In this document: one piece after another, positions 1 to 8,411 of the stretch
Layout: each line of letters begins with the position of its first letter
Position numbering within the stretch: the first letter of the stretch is position 1
Assembly (NCBI RefSeq): GCF_010499245.1
Contig: NZ_JAAGOW010000005.1
Span: forward strand, 744,001 to 808,000
Length of the DNA: 64,000 nucleotides
Reading direction: 5' to 3'
Source of the DNA: Variovorax sp. WS11
GTDB lineage: Bacteria > Pseudomonadota > Gammaproteobacteria > Burkholderiales > Burkholderiaceae_C
Notes under the pieces: model-generated
The model's input: only the letters and a program-made list of their open reading frames with translations
Told to the model about the DNA's origin: nothing
Database searches by the model: none
Position numbers and translations under genes: made by a program

Positions 1-354
1 GCTGAGGGTCTCGTAGTCCAGCCCGAGGCGCTTCATCACGCCGGGGCGGAAGTTCTCGACCACGACGTCGGCCTGCTCGACCATGCCGCGCACCACGCCG
101 ATCGCCTCGGGCTTCTTGAGGTCCAGCACGATGCTGCGCTTGCCGCAGTTGAGCGAGGCGTAGTAGCTGCTGCGCCCCTCGCGCAGCGGCGGGCGGCTGC
201 GCGTCAGGTCGCCGGCCTTGGACTCGATCTTGATCACGTCGGCGCCCAGATCGGCCATCAGACGCGTGCAGTAGGGGCCCGACATCACGAAGCTGAAGTC
301 GAGCACGCGGATGCCCGTGAGGGCACCCGGCGTTCCGGGCGGGACGGCGGCCAT
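1..354 (-). CDS. Family III CoA-transferase (CaiB/BaiF), 3' part outside window
   Basis: The N-terminal 118 residues are visible and the frame stays open to the window edge. The family III CoA-transferase N-terminus is clear: a short LTGIRVLDFS strand, the MSGPYCTRLMADLGADVIKIE nucleotide-binding start, and VVENFRPGVMKRLGL. The catalytic Asp lies in the missing part. Such enzymes move CoA between acyl-CoA donors and free acids in the cytoplasm. The ATG at 354 follows a GGGAAGG ribosome site, 16 bases after the acyl-CoA dehydrogenase stop, so it is the last visible gene of the minus-strand operon starting at 5092. It probably activates the acid made by the upstream dioxygenase and dehydrogenases; substrate unknown. 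Confidence 0.9.
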   Translation of the reverse strand, partial: MAAVPPGTPGALTGIRVLDFSFVMSGPYCTRLMADLGADVIKIESKAGDLTRSRPPLREGRSSYYASLNCGKRSIVLDLKKPEAIGVVRGMVEQADVVVENFRPGVMKRLGLDYETLS

Positions 355-370
355 GGCGTCGCCTTCCCGC

Positions 371-1543
371 TCAGCGCAACCCGAGGGCGCGGCGGGCCAC
401 CACCATGCGCTGGATCTGGTTGGTGCCCTCGTAGATCTGCAGCACCTTGGCGTCGCGCATCATGCGCTCCACGTGGTTGCCGCGCACGTAGCCGTGGCCG
501 CCGAGGATCTGGACCGCGTCGGTCGTGACCTTCATCGCGGTGTCGGTACAGAAGCACTTGACCATGGAGGCCATCTCGGTGAGCCGCTCGGTGCGGCCGG
601 CATCGATGGCCCGCGTGCATTTGTAGAGGAGGGCGCGCGCCGCCTCGATCTGGATGTGCATGTCGGCCAGCATGAACTGGATGCCCTGGAACTCGCCGAT
701 GGACTTGCCGAAGGCCTTGCGCTCCTTCGCATACGCGACCGCGATGTCGAAGGCGCCCTGCGCCACGCCCACGGCGCTGGCGGCGACGGTCGGGCGGTTG
801 AGGTCGAGGATGTGCATGCAGGACAGGAAGCCCTTGCCTTCCTCGCCCATGCGGTTCTCGACCGGCACGCGCACCTGGTCGAAGTAGATGTCGGCATGCG
901 GGGTGCCGCGCTGGCCCATCATCTTCTCGCTCTTGCCCAGCGTGATGCCGGGCGACTTCATGTCGACGATGAAGCAGCTGATGTTGTCCACGCCGCGCCG
1001 GCCGATGTCGCCGGTCTTGGCGAAGAGGGTGATGTAGTCGGCCAGCGGCGCCATGGTGATGAAGCACTTCTGGCCGTTGACCACGTAGTGATCGCCGTCG
1101 CGAACGGCGCAAGTCCGCATCGCGCCGATGTCGGAGCCGGCATGCGGCTCGGTCATGGCGACCGAGCTCACCACGCCGCCCCTGGCGACGAGGGGCAGCC
1201 ACTTGCGGCGCTGCTCCTCGGTGCCGAAGTGCAGCAGGGGCAGTACGAAGGAGATGGTGTTCTGGTTGATGAGCTGCGCGCCCGTCATCGACACCTTTGC
1301 CACCAGTTCCTTGGCCATGCAGGTGGTGGTGAGGTCCAGGCCCGGGCCGCCGTATTCCTCGGGCACGCGGGCCTGCATCAGGCCCAGCTCGCCGAAGACC
1401 GAGATCAGGTGCCGGGGGAAGGTCTCGGTCTCGTCCATCTCCTGCGCGAGCGGCGCGATCTCCTTGTCGACCACGCGCTGCAGGCTGTCGAGCAGGGAGG
1501 CCTGCAGTTCGGTGAATTCTTCCATCGCTGTCTCCGTGTCCAT
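371..1543 (-). CDS. Acyl-CoA dehydrogenase
   Basis: A 390-residue FAD flavoenzyme of normal family length that introduces an alpha,beta double bond into an acyl-CoA and passes electrons to ETF. An N-terminal helical domain is followed by the FAD-binding signature VAMTEPHAGSD (about 130-140), the middle beta domain, and a C-terminal helical domain with ILGGHGYVRGNHVERMMRD. The catalytic base is Glu372 in IYEGTNQIQ, as in short-chain, branched-chain and isovaleryl-type members. The second gene from the end of the visible operon, it lies between a Bug receptor and a CoA-transferase, which suggests beta-oxidation of a small or branched acyl-CoA. Chain-length specificity cannot be told. Confidence 0.95.
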   Translation of the reverse strand: MDTETAMEEFTELQASLLDSLQRVVDKEIAPLAQEMDETETFPRHLISVFGELGLMQARVPEEYGGPGLDLTTTCMAKELVAKVSMTGAQLINQNTISFVLPLLHFGTEEQRRKWLPLVARGGVVSSVAMTEPHAGSDIGAMRTCAVRDGDHYVVNGQKCFITMAPLADYITLFAKTGDIGRRGVDNISCFIVDMKSPGITLGKSEKMMGQRGTPHADIYFDQVRVPVENRMGEEGKGFLSCMHILDLNRPTVAASAVGVAQGAFDIAVAYAKERKAFGKSIGEFQGIQFMLADMHIQIEAARALLYKCTRAIDAGRTERLTEMASMVKCFCTDTAMKVTTDAVQILGGHGYVRGNHVERMMRDAKVLQIYEGTNQIQRMVVARRALGLR

Positions 1544-1649
1544 GTCCTGGCTGGCGCAATGGTGCGATGCCTGCTCAGCCGTGAACAGAACGCAGGGGGC
1601 ACATCATCTGTGAAGCGAGTTCATGGTTGCCCGACCTCGCTTGCGCCAT

Positions 1650-2618
1650 CTAGCCGCCGAACTTCACGGGCGTGGTCTCGAGGATCCGGCGGATGTTCTC
1701 GGCCTCGCGCCGCGTGACCTGCTCGAGCTCGTGCGCCGGCCGGAAATGCAGGCTCAGGCCGTTCGCACTGAAACGCTCGACGGTCTCCGGCTCGTCCAGC
1801 ACTTTCTTCAGCGCATCGACCAGCCGGGTCGCGGCCTCGGCGGGGACGCCTGCCGGCGCCCACAGCGCGAAGGTGATCTCCTGCACATAGCCCGGCACGT
1901 GCTTGCCGATCGTGCCCACCCCGGGCAGCAGGGGCGAGGGCTGCGCGGTCGTGACGCCGAGCGCCTTGAGCTTTCCCGCCTTCAGGAACTCCGCGGTGGC
2001 GGCCGAGGGCACGATGAAGTACACCTTGACCTCGCCTGCGAGCACGGCCTGCAAGGCTTGGCTCGCTCCGCGGTAGCCGACGTACACCAGCTTCAGCTTC
2101 GCCTCGTTCGCGAGCAGGGCGCAGGCGACTTCCGTGATCGGCCCGGCGCCGGCGACATCGACACCCGAGGCCTGCGTGCGTGCCCACGCGAGAAAGCTCG
2201 GCACGTCGTCGGCCGGCACGCTGGGATGGGCCACGATGGCCAGCGGCGTGACCCCGACACCCGCCAGCGGAGAGAGGCTCTTGAAGGGGTCGAACTTGCC
2301 GTCCTTGGTGACGAGCGGCACCTGCACCACGCCCGAGACCGGCGTGTAGAGGATCGTGTGACCATCGGCCGGTGCCCGCGCGGCATTGAGGATGCCCACG
2401 GCGCCGGCGCCGCCGGTCAGGTTCTCCACGAACACCGGCTGCCCCAGCAGCGGTGCCATCTGCTGCGCGAGGTAGCGCGAGACCGCGTCGCCCGGGCCTC
2501 CGGGCGCGAAGTTGTAGACCAGCCGGATCGGCTTGGTGGGAAAGGGCGGCGGGGCGGCGGTGGCGTGCGCGAGGGCGAGCAGCGGTGCGCTCGCCAGCAC
2601 CTGGCGGCGATTCAGCAT
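1650..2618 (-). CDS. Bug/TctC-family periplasmic solute receptor
   Basis: A 322-residue extracytoplasmic binding protein of the tripartite tricarboxylate transporter (Bug) family. A signal peptide (MLNRRQVLASAPLLALAHATA) precedes the mature start APPPFPTKPIRLV. The hallmark glycine-rich ligand loop FAPGGPGDAVSRYLA follows, then FVENLTGGAGAVG and the late GVTTAQPSPLLPGV segment. It captures a carboxylate in the periplasm. No TctA or TctB membrane genes lie nearby, as is usual for the many orphan Bug genes of Burkholderiales. Its place between aldehyde and acyl-CoA dehydrogenase genes suggests the ligand is the operon's substrate. Confidence 0.93.
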   Translation of the reverse strand: MLNRRQVLASAPLLALAHATAAPPPFPTKPIRLVYNFAPGGPGDAVSRYLAQQMAPLLGQPVFVENLTGGAGAVGILNAARAPADGHTILYTPVSGVVQVPLVTKDGKFDPFKSLSPLAGVGVTPLAIVAHPSVPADDVPSFLAWARTQASGVDVAGAGPITEVACALLANEAKLKLVYVGYRGASQALQAVLAGEVKVYFIVPSAATAEFLKAGKLKALGVTTAQPSPLLPGVGTIGKHVPGYVQEITFALWAPAGVPAEAATRLVDALKKVLDEPETVERFSANGLSLHFRPAHELEQVTRREAENIRRILETTPVKFGG

Positions 2619-2657
2619 GGGAGGTCTCCTTTGTCGTGTGCGGCGCGTGGGCCTGTC

Positions 2658-4157
2658 TCAAGCGGTCCTGATCCAGATCGACTTGGTGTTGAGAAACTCC
2701 TCCATGTGCTCGATGCCCGATTCCCGGCCGTAGCCGCTCATCTTGTAGCCGCCGAAGGGAACCGCGGGGTCCATGGCCTGGTAGCAGTTGACCCACACCG
2801 AGCCGGCCTGCAGTCCGTGGCCCACCTGCAGCGCCTGGTCGAGGTTGCGCGTCCACACGCCGGCGCCGAGGCCGTAGGGGGTGGCATTGCTGCGGCGGAT
2901 GACTTCCTCCACGTCGTCGAATGGCATGGCCGAGACGACGGGACCGAAGATCTCCTCGCGCGCGATGCGCATGTCGTCGCGCACCTCGCCGAAGACGGTG
3001 GGCTCGACGAAGTAGCCGGCCGCCAGCTCGGGTTCGCGCTTGCGATGGCCACCGGCCAGGCGCCGGGCGCCTTCCTCGATGCCGGCATCCAGGTAGCCCG
3101 TGACGCGGTCCAACTGCTCTTGCGACACCAGCGGGCCGAGCTGCGTGCGAGGATCGCACGGGTCCCCGACCCTCAGGTCGCGGGCATAGGCCGCCATGCG
3201 TTCGAGAAACTCGTCGTGGATGCTTCGCTGCACGAAGAGCCGCGAGCCCGCGCTGCAGATCTGTCCCGAGTTGGCGAACACGGCCATGGCCGCGCCCGGG
3301 ACGGCCAGGTCGAGGTCGGCATCGGCGAACACGATGTCGGGCGACTTGCCGCCGAGCTCCAGCGACACCCGCTTCACGTTGCCGGCCGAGGCGCGGATGA
3401 TCTTCTGGCCGACCTCGGTCGAGCCGGTGAACGCCACCTTGTCCACGCCGGGATGCGCCGCCAGCGCCGCGCCCGCGTCGCCCAGGCCGGGCACGACGTT
3501 CACCACGCCGGGCGGCACGCCCGCTTCCAGGCACAGCTCGCCCAGCCGCAGCGGCGACAGGGGCGCCTGTTCGGCGGGCTTGAGCACCACCGTGCAGCCG
3601 GCGGCGAGCGCGGGCGCGATCTTCCAGATGGCCAGGCCCAGAGGCCCGTTCCACGGATTGATGGCGGCCACCACGCCCACCGGTTCCTTGACCGTGCAGG
3701 CATGGATCCGACCGGGCTGGGAGTTGGGGATGGTCTGGCCATGAATGGCGGTGGCGAGGCCGGCGTAGTAGCGCAGCAGCGCGACCGCGCGCCGCCGCTT
3801 GGCGGGCGCGCCGGCCACGGGGCTGCCCATGTCCAGCGTGTCGAGCATGGCGAGCTCGTCGAAGTGGCGATCGACCAAGTCGGCCAGGCGCAGCAGGCGG
3901 GCCTGCCGGTCGAAGGGCTTCATGCGCCCCCAGTCGCCTTCCAGGGCGCGGCGGGCCGCGGCCACGGCGAGGTCGATGTCCTGCGGCCCGGCCTGCGCGA
4001 CGTCGGCGAGCGGCTGGCCGGTGCTGGGGTTCAGCGTGCGGAAGCGCTGGCCCGAGAGCGCTTCCGCCCACCGGCCGTCGATCAGCAGCCGCTTGGGCCG
4101 GCCGTCCAGGAATGCGGGGCGGACCTGCTCGCGCGCGTCTTGCTCAAGGCTCAGCAT
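2658..4157 (-). CDS. NAD(P)-dependent aldehyde dehydrogenase
   Basis: A 499-residue aldehyde dehydrogenase that oxidises an aldehyde to its acid. Conserved elements are the NAD-binding INPWNGPLGLAIWKIAPALA block, FTGSTEVGQ, the general base in SLELGGKSPDIVF, the nucleophile Cys in NSGQICSAGSR, and EEIFGPVVSAMPF. The frame is open far upstream, but the ATG at 4157 is chosen because it overlaps the stop of the dioxygenase gene by 7 bases (ATGCTGA), a typical coupled arrangement, and gives the usual family length. It probably oxidises an aldehyde released by the neighbouring 2-oxoglutarate dioxygenase. Substrate unknown. Confidence 0.93.
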   Translation of the reverse strand: MLSLEQDAREQVRPAFLDGRPKRLLIDGRWAEALSGQRFRTLNPSTGQPLADVAQAGPQDIDLAVAAARRALEGDWGRMKPFDRQARLLRLADLVDRHFDELAMLDTLDMGSPVAGAPAKRRRAVALLRYYAGLATAIHGQTIPNSQPGRIHACTVKEPVGVVAAINPWNGPLGLAIWKIAPALAAGCTVVLKPAEQAPLSPLRLGELCLEAGVPPGVVNVVPGLGDAGAALAAHPGVDKVAFTGSTEVGQKIIRASAGNVKRVSLELGGKSPDIVFADADLDLAVPGAAMAVFANSGQICSAGSRLFVQRSIHDEFLERMAAYARDLRVGDPCDPRTQLGPLVSQEQLDRVTGYLDAGIEEGARRLAGGHRKREPELAAGYFVEPTVFGEVRDDMRIAREEIFGPVVSAMPFDDVEEVIRRSNATPYGLGAGVWTRNLDQALQVGHGLQAGSVWVNCYQAMDPAVPFGGYKMSGYGRESGIEHMEEFLNTKSIWIRTA

Positions 4158-5092
4158 GGACGGTCGCCGATGATGGTGGCGCGCATCATGCTGCGCACAT
4201 GGGGGTAGTAGTCGGAGATCGCGTAGTGCTGCACCGCGCGGTTGTCCCAGAACACGACCGTGTTGCGCTGCCACTGGATGCGCACCTGGTACTCCGGCGT
4301 GCGCGCCTGCCGCACCAGGAAGGCGAACAGGTCGCGGGCCTGGGTCGGCGCGTCCTGGTTCCACACGCCGTCGTTGACCTGGCGGAAGTTGGCGAAATGG
4401 GTGGTGAAGGCCTCGTTGACGAACAGGATCTTCTCCCCTGTTTCGGGATGGGTGCGCACCACCGGATGCTCGACCGGCGGGATCTCGCGGCGCAGCTTGC
4501 CGCGGCCTTCCGGTGTCGGCGTGCGGTTGGCGAAGACGACCGAGGCATCGTGGACGGCGCTCAGCTCGCGGATCTTCGTCTTGACGCCTTCCGGCAGGCC
4601 CTCGTAGGCCGCCACCATGTTGACGAAGATCGTGTCGCCGCCCACCTCCGGGCATTCCACGCAACGCAGGATGGAGCCCATCGACGGGGCCGGGTAGAAG
4701 GAGGTGTCGGAATGGAAGACGTTCTCCACGCCGACGTTGCCGGCGTCATGCATGAAGGTCACCAACTCCGGATGCTCGGGGTGGCGCTTGATGATGGGGT
4801 GCACCTCGAGCTCGCCGAAGCGGCGCGCGAAGGCCACGTGCTGCGCCGGCGTGAGGTCCTGGTCGCGAAAGACCAGCACCTTGTGCTGCGCCAGCAACTG
4901 GCGCAGGGCGTGGATCTCCGCGTCGCTGAAAGGGGTGCCGAGCGAGATGTCGGCCAGCTCGAGGCCGAGGGCGGGCGACAGCAGCCGGCCGGACCAGCGG
5001 CCGGCGCTCACCGCGGCGCGCTCCGGCGCGGGGCGGCGGGCGGCGGGCGCGGCGGCTGCCGCGGGCTTCTCTTCGACCAGGGACGGGTTCAT
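4151..5092 (-). CDS. TauD/TfdA-family 2-oxoglutarate-dependent dioxygenase
   Basis: A 313-residue Fe(II)/2-oxoglutarate dioxygenase. The iron ligands are visible as HxD in NVFHSDTSFYP and a distal His in AVQHYAISDYYPH; the 2-oxoglutarate-binding Arg lies in RSMMRATI. Family members hydroxylate a carbon next to a heteroatom and release an aldehyde or ketone, for example from taurine, aryloxyalkanoates or alkyl sulfates. The ATG at 5092 has a good GGAG ribosome site; the longer open frame upstream lacks one and would run across the operator. First gene of the minus operon and followed by an aldehyde dehydrogenase, which fits release of an aldehyde. About 35 residues of Ala/Pro-rich sequence precede the fold. 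Confidence 0.92.
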   Translation of the reverse strand: MNPSLVEEKPAAAAAPAARRPAPERAAVSAGRWSGRLLSPALGLELADISLGTPFSDAEIHALRQLLAQHKVLVFRDQDLTPAQHVAFARRFGELEVHPIIKRHPEHPELVTFMHDAGNVGVENVFHSDTSFYPAPSMGSILRCVECPEVGGDTIFVNMVAAYEGLPEGVKTKIRELSAVHDASVVFANRTPTPEGRGKLRREIPPVEHPVVRTHPETGEKILFVNEAFTTHFANFRQVNDGVWNQDAPTQARDLFAFLVRQARTPEYQVRIQWQRNTVVFWDNRAVQHYAISDYYPHVRSMMRATIIGDRPC

Positions 5093-5122
5093 CGGATGCT
5101 CCTTCTTTCGGTTCGATAAAAT

Positions 5123-5142
5123 AGAATCAGAATTCTGATTCT
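5123..5142. promoter_or_regulatory. 20-bp perfect palindrome, probable TetR operator
   Basis: AGAATCAGAATTCTGATTCT is a perfect palindrome in the gap between the divergent dioxygenase and TetR genes. On the minus strand it occupies the spacer after a TTGATG -35-like hexamer, where a repressor would block the operon promoter. On the plus strand it follows a TAAAAT -10-like hexamer. TetR dimers commonly bind such sites next to their own gene. Binding is inferred, the symmetry is seen directly. Confidence 0.8.
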
Positions 5143-5159
5143 CATCAAGGAAAGAGTAA

Positions 5160-5972
5160 ATGGTCCATCCATTCACGTTTTCACCTACGGCCCACGGGAG
5201 GGGCTTAAAGTCGGCTGCCATGAACCCCCTGACCGACGACGCGCCGCCGGAGGCGGACAGCGATGCAGGCGCTGCCCCGGCCATCTCCGAGGAGGCGCTG
5301 GCCCGCTTGCGCGAGTGGATCGACCGTGGCCTGCTGCCGGAGCTGATCCCGACCCGCCAGGCGCGCAGCCTGCGCACGGCGCTGGCCATGATCGAGGCCG
5401 GCCGCGCGCTGCTGATGACGCGCTCCCTCGAGGACCTGTCGGTGGAGATGGTCTGCCAGCGCGCCGGGACCACGGTCGGCGCCTTCTATGGCCGCTTCGA
5501 GAGCAAGCACGCCTTCTTCATCACCATGCAGCGCCTGCAGACGGCCCGTTCCCGCGAGACGCTGGCCGGCTTCACCCAGCGCCACGAGGTCGACCACGCA
5601 GACCTGGACGCCCTCTGCGAGGAAATGGTGGAGCTGACGGTCAGCACCTTCAGGAGCAACCTGGGCGTCCTGCGCGCCTCCTTGCAGCACAGCAAGGAGG
5701 GCATGTGGGAGCTGTTCAAGCAGTCGGGGGACCGCTATCGCTCGGTGCTGGTGGCGAAGCTCGCCCCCCACCTGAAGCACCTTCCGGTCAAGGAGCGCGA
5801 GTTGCGCGTGCTCTTTGCCTACCAGGCGATGGCGGGCACGCTGGTCCACGCCGTGCTGAACGATCCTGGCCCTCTGAAGCTGGAAGACGCAGCGTTGAAC
5901 CAGGAGCTCGTGCGCATGGTCAAGTCCTACTTGACCGCTCCCCGCAAGACTCGCCGGCGTCCTGCACCCTGA
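5160..5972 (+). CDS. TetR/AcrR-family transcriptional regulator
   Basis: The protein has 270 residues from this ATG, or 250 from the in-frame ATG at 5220. The first start is preferred because AAGGAAAG lies 8 bases upstream, but the helix-turn-helix domain begins only after about residue 60, so either is possible. The HTH is visible around SLEDLSVEMVCQRAGTTVGAFYGRFESKHAFF, the TetR signature; the rest is a helical ligand-binding domain. It is probably the repressor of the divergent dioxygenase operon through the palindrome at 5123-5142. Its last 53 bases overlap the 3' end of the convergent acyl-CoA synthetase gene. Confidence 0.92.
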   Translation: MVHPFTFSPTAHGRGLKSAAMNPLTDDAPPEADSDAGAAPAISEEALARLREWIDRGLLPELIPTRQARSLRTALAMIEAGRALLMTRSLEDLSVEMVCQRAGTTVGAFYGRFESKHAFFITMQRLQTARSRETLAGFTQRHEVDHADLDALCEEMVELTVSTFRSNLGVLRASLQHSKEGMWELFKQSGDRYRSVLVAKLAPHLKHLPVKERELRVLFAYQAMAGTLVHAVLNDPGPLKLEDAALNQELVRMVKSYLTAPRKTRRRPAP

Positions 5973-7623
5973 GCTGCGACCGTCGAGCCGCGGGCTTCTC
6001 GAAGGCTTCGGGAACGAGGCGCTTCTGCGCGATCCATTTGCGCAGTACGTACTTCTGGATCTTCCCGGAACTCGTTGTCGGATAGCGGTCGACGAAGAAC
6101 CACAGCGCCGGCGTCTTGTAGGGCGCCAGGTGGCGGCGGCAATGGTGGTGCAGCTCGAGGGTGGACGGCGCCTCCCCGGCTTCGCACTCGATGACCGCCG
6201 CGACGACTTCGCCCCAGCGCGCATCCGCCGTGCCGACCACGCAGGCCTGGCGCACGCGGGGATGCGCGAGCAGCACGTTCTCGATCTCGCGCGGATAGAT
6301 GTTCTCGCCGCCGCGGATGATGCAGTCCTTCAGCCGGCCTTCGATGCGCAGGTAGCCCTGCGCGTCCATGCTGGCAAGGTCGCCCGTGCGAAGCCAGCCG
6401 TCCGGCACGAGCGTCTCGGCCGTGGCTTCGGGCGAGTCGAAGTAGCCCAGCATGGTCTGGTAGCCGCGCACCCAGACCTCGCCGGCCTCACCCAGCGGCC
6501 GCACGGCCCCCGTGTCCGGATCGGCGATCTTGAGCTCGGCCTGCGAAGCCGGACGGCCGATGGATGCGGTCTGTCTCTCGAGCGTGTCGTCGGGGGAGGT
6601 CTGGCTGACGACGCCGTTGAGTTCCGTCTGCCCGAAGGTGATGGTGAAGCGGCAGCCGAGCTCGCGACGCGCGCGCTCGACCAGCGCTGCCGGCACCGGC
6701 GAGCCGCCGCTCATGAGCATGCGCAGCGAGCCGAGCTGGCGCGCCGGGCGCTGCGGATGGTCCAGCAGTGCGAGCACCATCGTCGGCACCGCGTGCAGGT
6801 GCTCGACCTTCTCGCTCTCGATGATCTCCAGCATCGCGCCCGCATCGAAGGCGGGCTGCAGCACGAAGGTGCCGCGCGAGGACATGGCGCCGATCTGGCT
6901 GCCGGCGCACCCGCCCACATGGAACAAGGGCATGGCCGTGGCCCACACGCCGCCATCGGGAAAGCCCGCGCGTTGTGCCGCAAAGCGCGCCGCGTTGACG
7001 ATGCCGCGATGGTGCAGGCATGCGCCCTTCGGCCTGCCCGTGGTGCCGGAGGTGAACTGGATCTGCACCATGTCACCGGGGCGCACCTCGGGCAAGGCGC
7101 TCGGCATGCCCCGGCCGTCGGCTACGAAGCGATCCCATTGCGGGAAAGGCACGGCCTGGCGCAATTCGGGCAGCGCGTGCCGCAGCTGCGCGACGACGGC
7201 CGTCATGTCGCAGTCGCGATAGCGGTCCGCATGGAAGATCGCCGATGCGCCCGATGCCGCCAGCACGTGCCGAACCTCGTCGGCGACATAGGCGGGGTTG
7301 ACGGTCACGAGCACCATGCCCGCGAGGCTCGCCCCATGCTGCAGGAGCACCCACTCCGCGCAGTTCGGCGCCCACACCGCGATGCGGTCGCCGGGTCGAT
7401 GGCGGCGCAGCAGGGCGGCGGCGACCTGCTGCGCGTCCTCCAGCAGCTGCCGGTACGTCCATCGGCGGCGCGCGCCGGCATCGGCCAGTGCCTCCACGAA
7501 GGCCACGCGTTCCGGGACCTCGCGCGCCAGCCTGCGAAGCAGGTCGCCCAGCGTGATCTCGAGCAGGGCTTGCGAGGGGTCTGCGGTCCAGTGGGATTGC
7601 GTGAGGGGAGGGCGCTGTTCCAT
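5920..7623 (-). CDS. AMP-binding acyl-CoA synthetase
   Basis: A 567-residue ATP-dependent acyl-CoA ligase of the ANL superfamily. The P-loop is IQFTSGTTGRPKGACLHHRG; the A5 motif is TFGQTELNGVVSQT; WLRTGDLASMDAQGYLRIEGR carries the adenylate-binding Asp, GRLKDCIIRGGENIYPREIE the hinge, and SSGKIQKYVLRKW the C-terminal catalytic Lys. The layout matches long-chain/cyclohexanecarboxylate-type ligases. About 30 basic residues after the catalytic core overlap the 3' end of the convergent TetR gene and may be a run-on. The ATG at 7623 lies 2 bases after the GntR stop, so the two genes form a unit that activates the acid used by the divergent CoA-transferase/hydratase operon (inferred). Confidence 0.94.
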   Translation of the reverse strand: MEQRPPLTQSHWTADPSQALLEITLGDLLRRLAREVPERVAFVEALADAGARRRWTYRQLLEDAQQVAAALLRRHRPGDRIAVWAPNCAEWVLLQHGASLAGMVLVTVNPAYVADEVRHVLAASGASAIFHADRYRDCDMTAVVAQLRHALPELRQAVPFPQWDRFVADGRGMPSALPEVRPGDMVQIQFTSGTTGRPKGACLHHRGIVNAARFAAQRAGFPDGGVWATAMPLFHVGGCAGSQIGAMSSRGTFVLQPAFDAGAMLEIIESEKVEHLHAVPTMVLALLDHPQRPARQLGSLRMLMSGGSPVPAALVERARRELGCRFTITFGQTELNGVVSQTSPDDTLERQTASIGRPASQAELKIADPDTGAVRPLGEAGEVWVRGYQTMLGYFDSPEATAETLVPDGWLRTGDLASMDAQGYLRIEGRLKDCIIRGGENIYPREIENVLLAHPRVRQACVVGTADARWGEVVAAVIECEAGEAPSTLELHHHCRRHLAPYKTPALWFFVDRYPTTSSGKIQKYVLRKWIAQKRLVPEAFEKPAARRSQLRVQDAGESCGERSSRT

Positions 7624-7625
7624 GT

Positions 7626-8411
7626 TCAGTGCGGGCCGGATGCCTCCAGGTTGGCGGCGGCCTTGAGGTAGAGCTTCTGCTGCTGCAGCAGATGGCGGCG
7701 CATCTCCGCGGCCGCCCCGTCGGCATCCCGGGCGCGCAGCAGTTTGAGGAGACGCCTTCGAAACGGCATGACGTAGCTCGTCGGCGTGCGGCCGATGCGG
7801 TCCACGAACTGCTTGGTGATGGTGACCACGCCATCCGTGATCGCCATGAGCAGACTGTTGCCCGACATCCGCGCGAGCATCTTGTGGAACTCGAGGTTGA
7901 GCCGGGTCCGGCGCTCGAGGTCGCCGGTCTTGACCGCTTCCTCCGCGGCGTCGACGTTGTCTTCGAGCCGATCGATGTCCTCCTCGGTGCAACGTCCGCA
8001 GGCGAGCCGCACGACTTCGACGCCGATCAGCACACGCACCTCCGTCAGGTCCTGCGGGCGGATCGCGCCCAGCGAGAAGAGGTCCGACATGAGCGTGGGC
8101 ACCGCGACGGCGCCGCCGCCCTGGATGAAGGCGCCGCCGGTGGCGCCCTTGCGGATCGCCAGCAGCCCCTGTTCTTCCAGCGACCTCAGGGCTTGGCGGA
8201 CCGAGTTGCGGCTGACGCCGAACTGCTCGGCGAGATCGCGTTCCGGCGGCAACCTGTCGTCGGCCTTCAGGCGCTGCCCGTGGATGAGCTCGCGGATCTG
8301 CTGAATGATTTCCGTGGCGGGACGGGGGCCGGTCACGGGATGGAACAACGCTCCGGAAAGCGCCCTGTTCGATGCGGGATGGGATGTCGGCATGAAGGGA
8401 GCTTGACGCAT
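7626..8411 (-). CDS. GntR-family regulator, FadR/FCD type
   Basis: A 261-residue regulator from the ATG at 8411; starts at 8393 or 8429 are possible because none has a strong ribosome site. The winged-helix HTH is seen in LPPERDLAEQFGVSRNSVRQALRSLEEQGLL, followed by KGATGGAFI. The C-terminal FCD ligand domain shows ERRTRLNLEFHKMLARMSGN and a late metal-binding-type His (MRRHLLQQQ). It is transcribed with the acyl-CoA synthetase and diverges from the CoA-transferase operon at 8440. Two 11-bp palindromic sites in the 28-base gap are its likely operators, so it probably represses both directions until an acyl-CoA or acid ligand binds. Confidence 0.92.
   Translation of the reverse strand: MRQAPFMPTSHPASNRALSGALFHPVTGPRPATEIIQQIRELIHGQRLKADDRLPPERDLAEQFGVSRNSVRQALRSLEEQGLLAIRKGATGGAFIQGGGAVAVPTLMSDLFSLGAIRPQDLTEVRVLIGVEVVRLACGRCTEEDIDRLEDNVDAAEEAVKTGDLERRTRLNLEFHKMLARMSGNSLLMAITDGVVTITKQFVDRIGRTPTSYVMPFRRRLLKLLRARDADGAAAEMRRHLLQQQKLYLKAAANLEASGPH

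Noticed and set aside
1623..4208. Long plus-strand open frame of 861 codons
   Set aside because: It is antisense to the Bug receptor and aldehyde dehydrogenase genes, and its translation is Arg/His/Gly-rich without any family motif.
2658..4664. Fusion of the aldehyde dehydrogenase with an N-terminal extension
   Set aside because: The extension lies inside the dioxygenase gene in another frame; a start overlapping the dioxygenase stop by 7 bases gives a normal-length enzyme.
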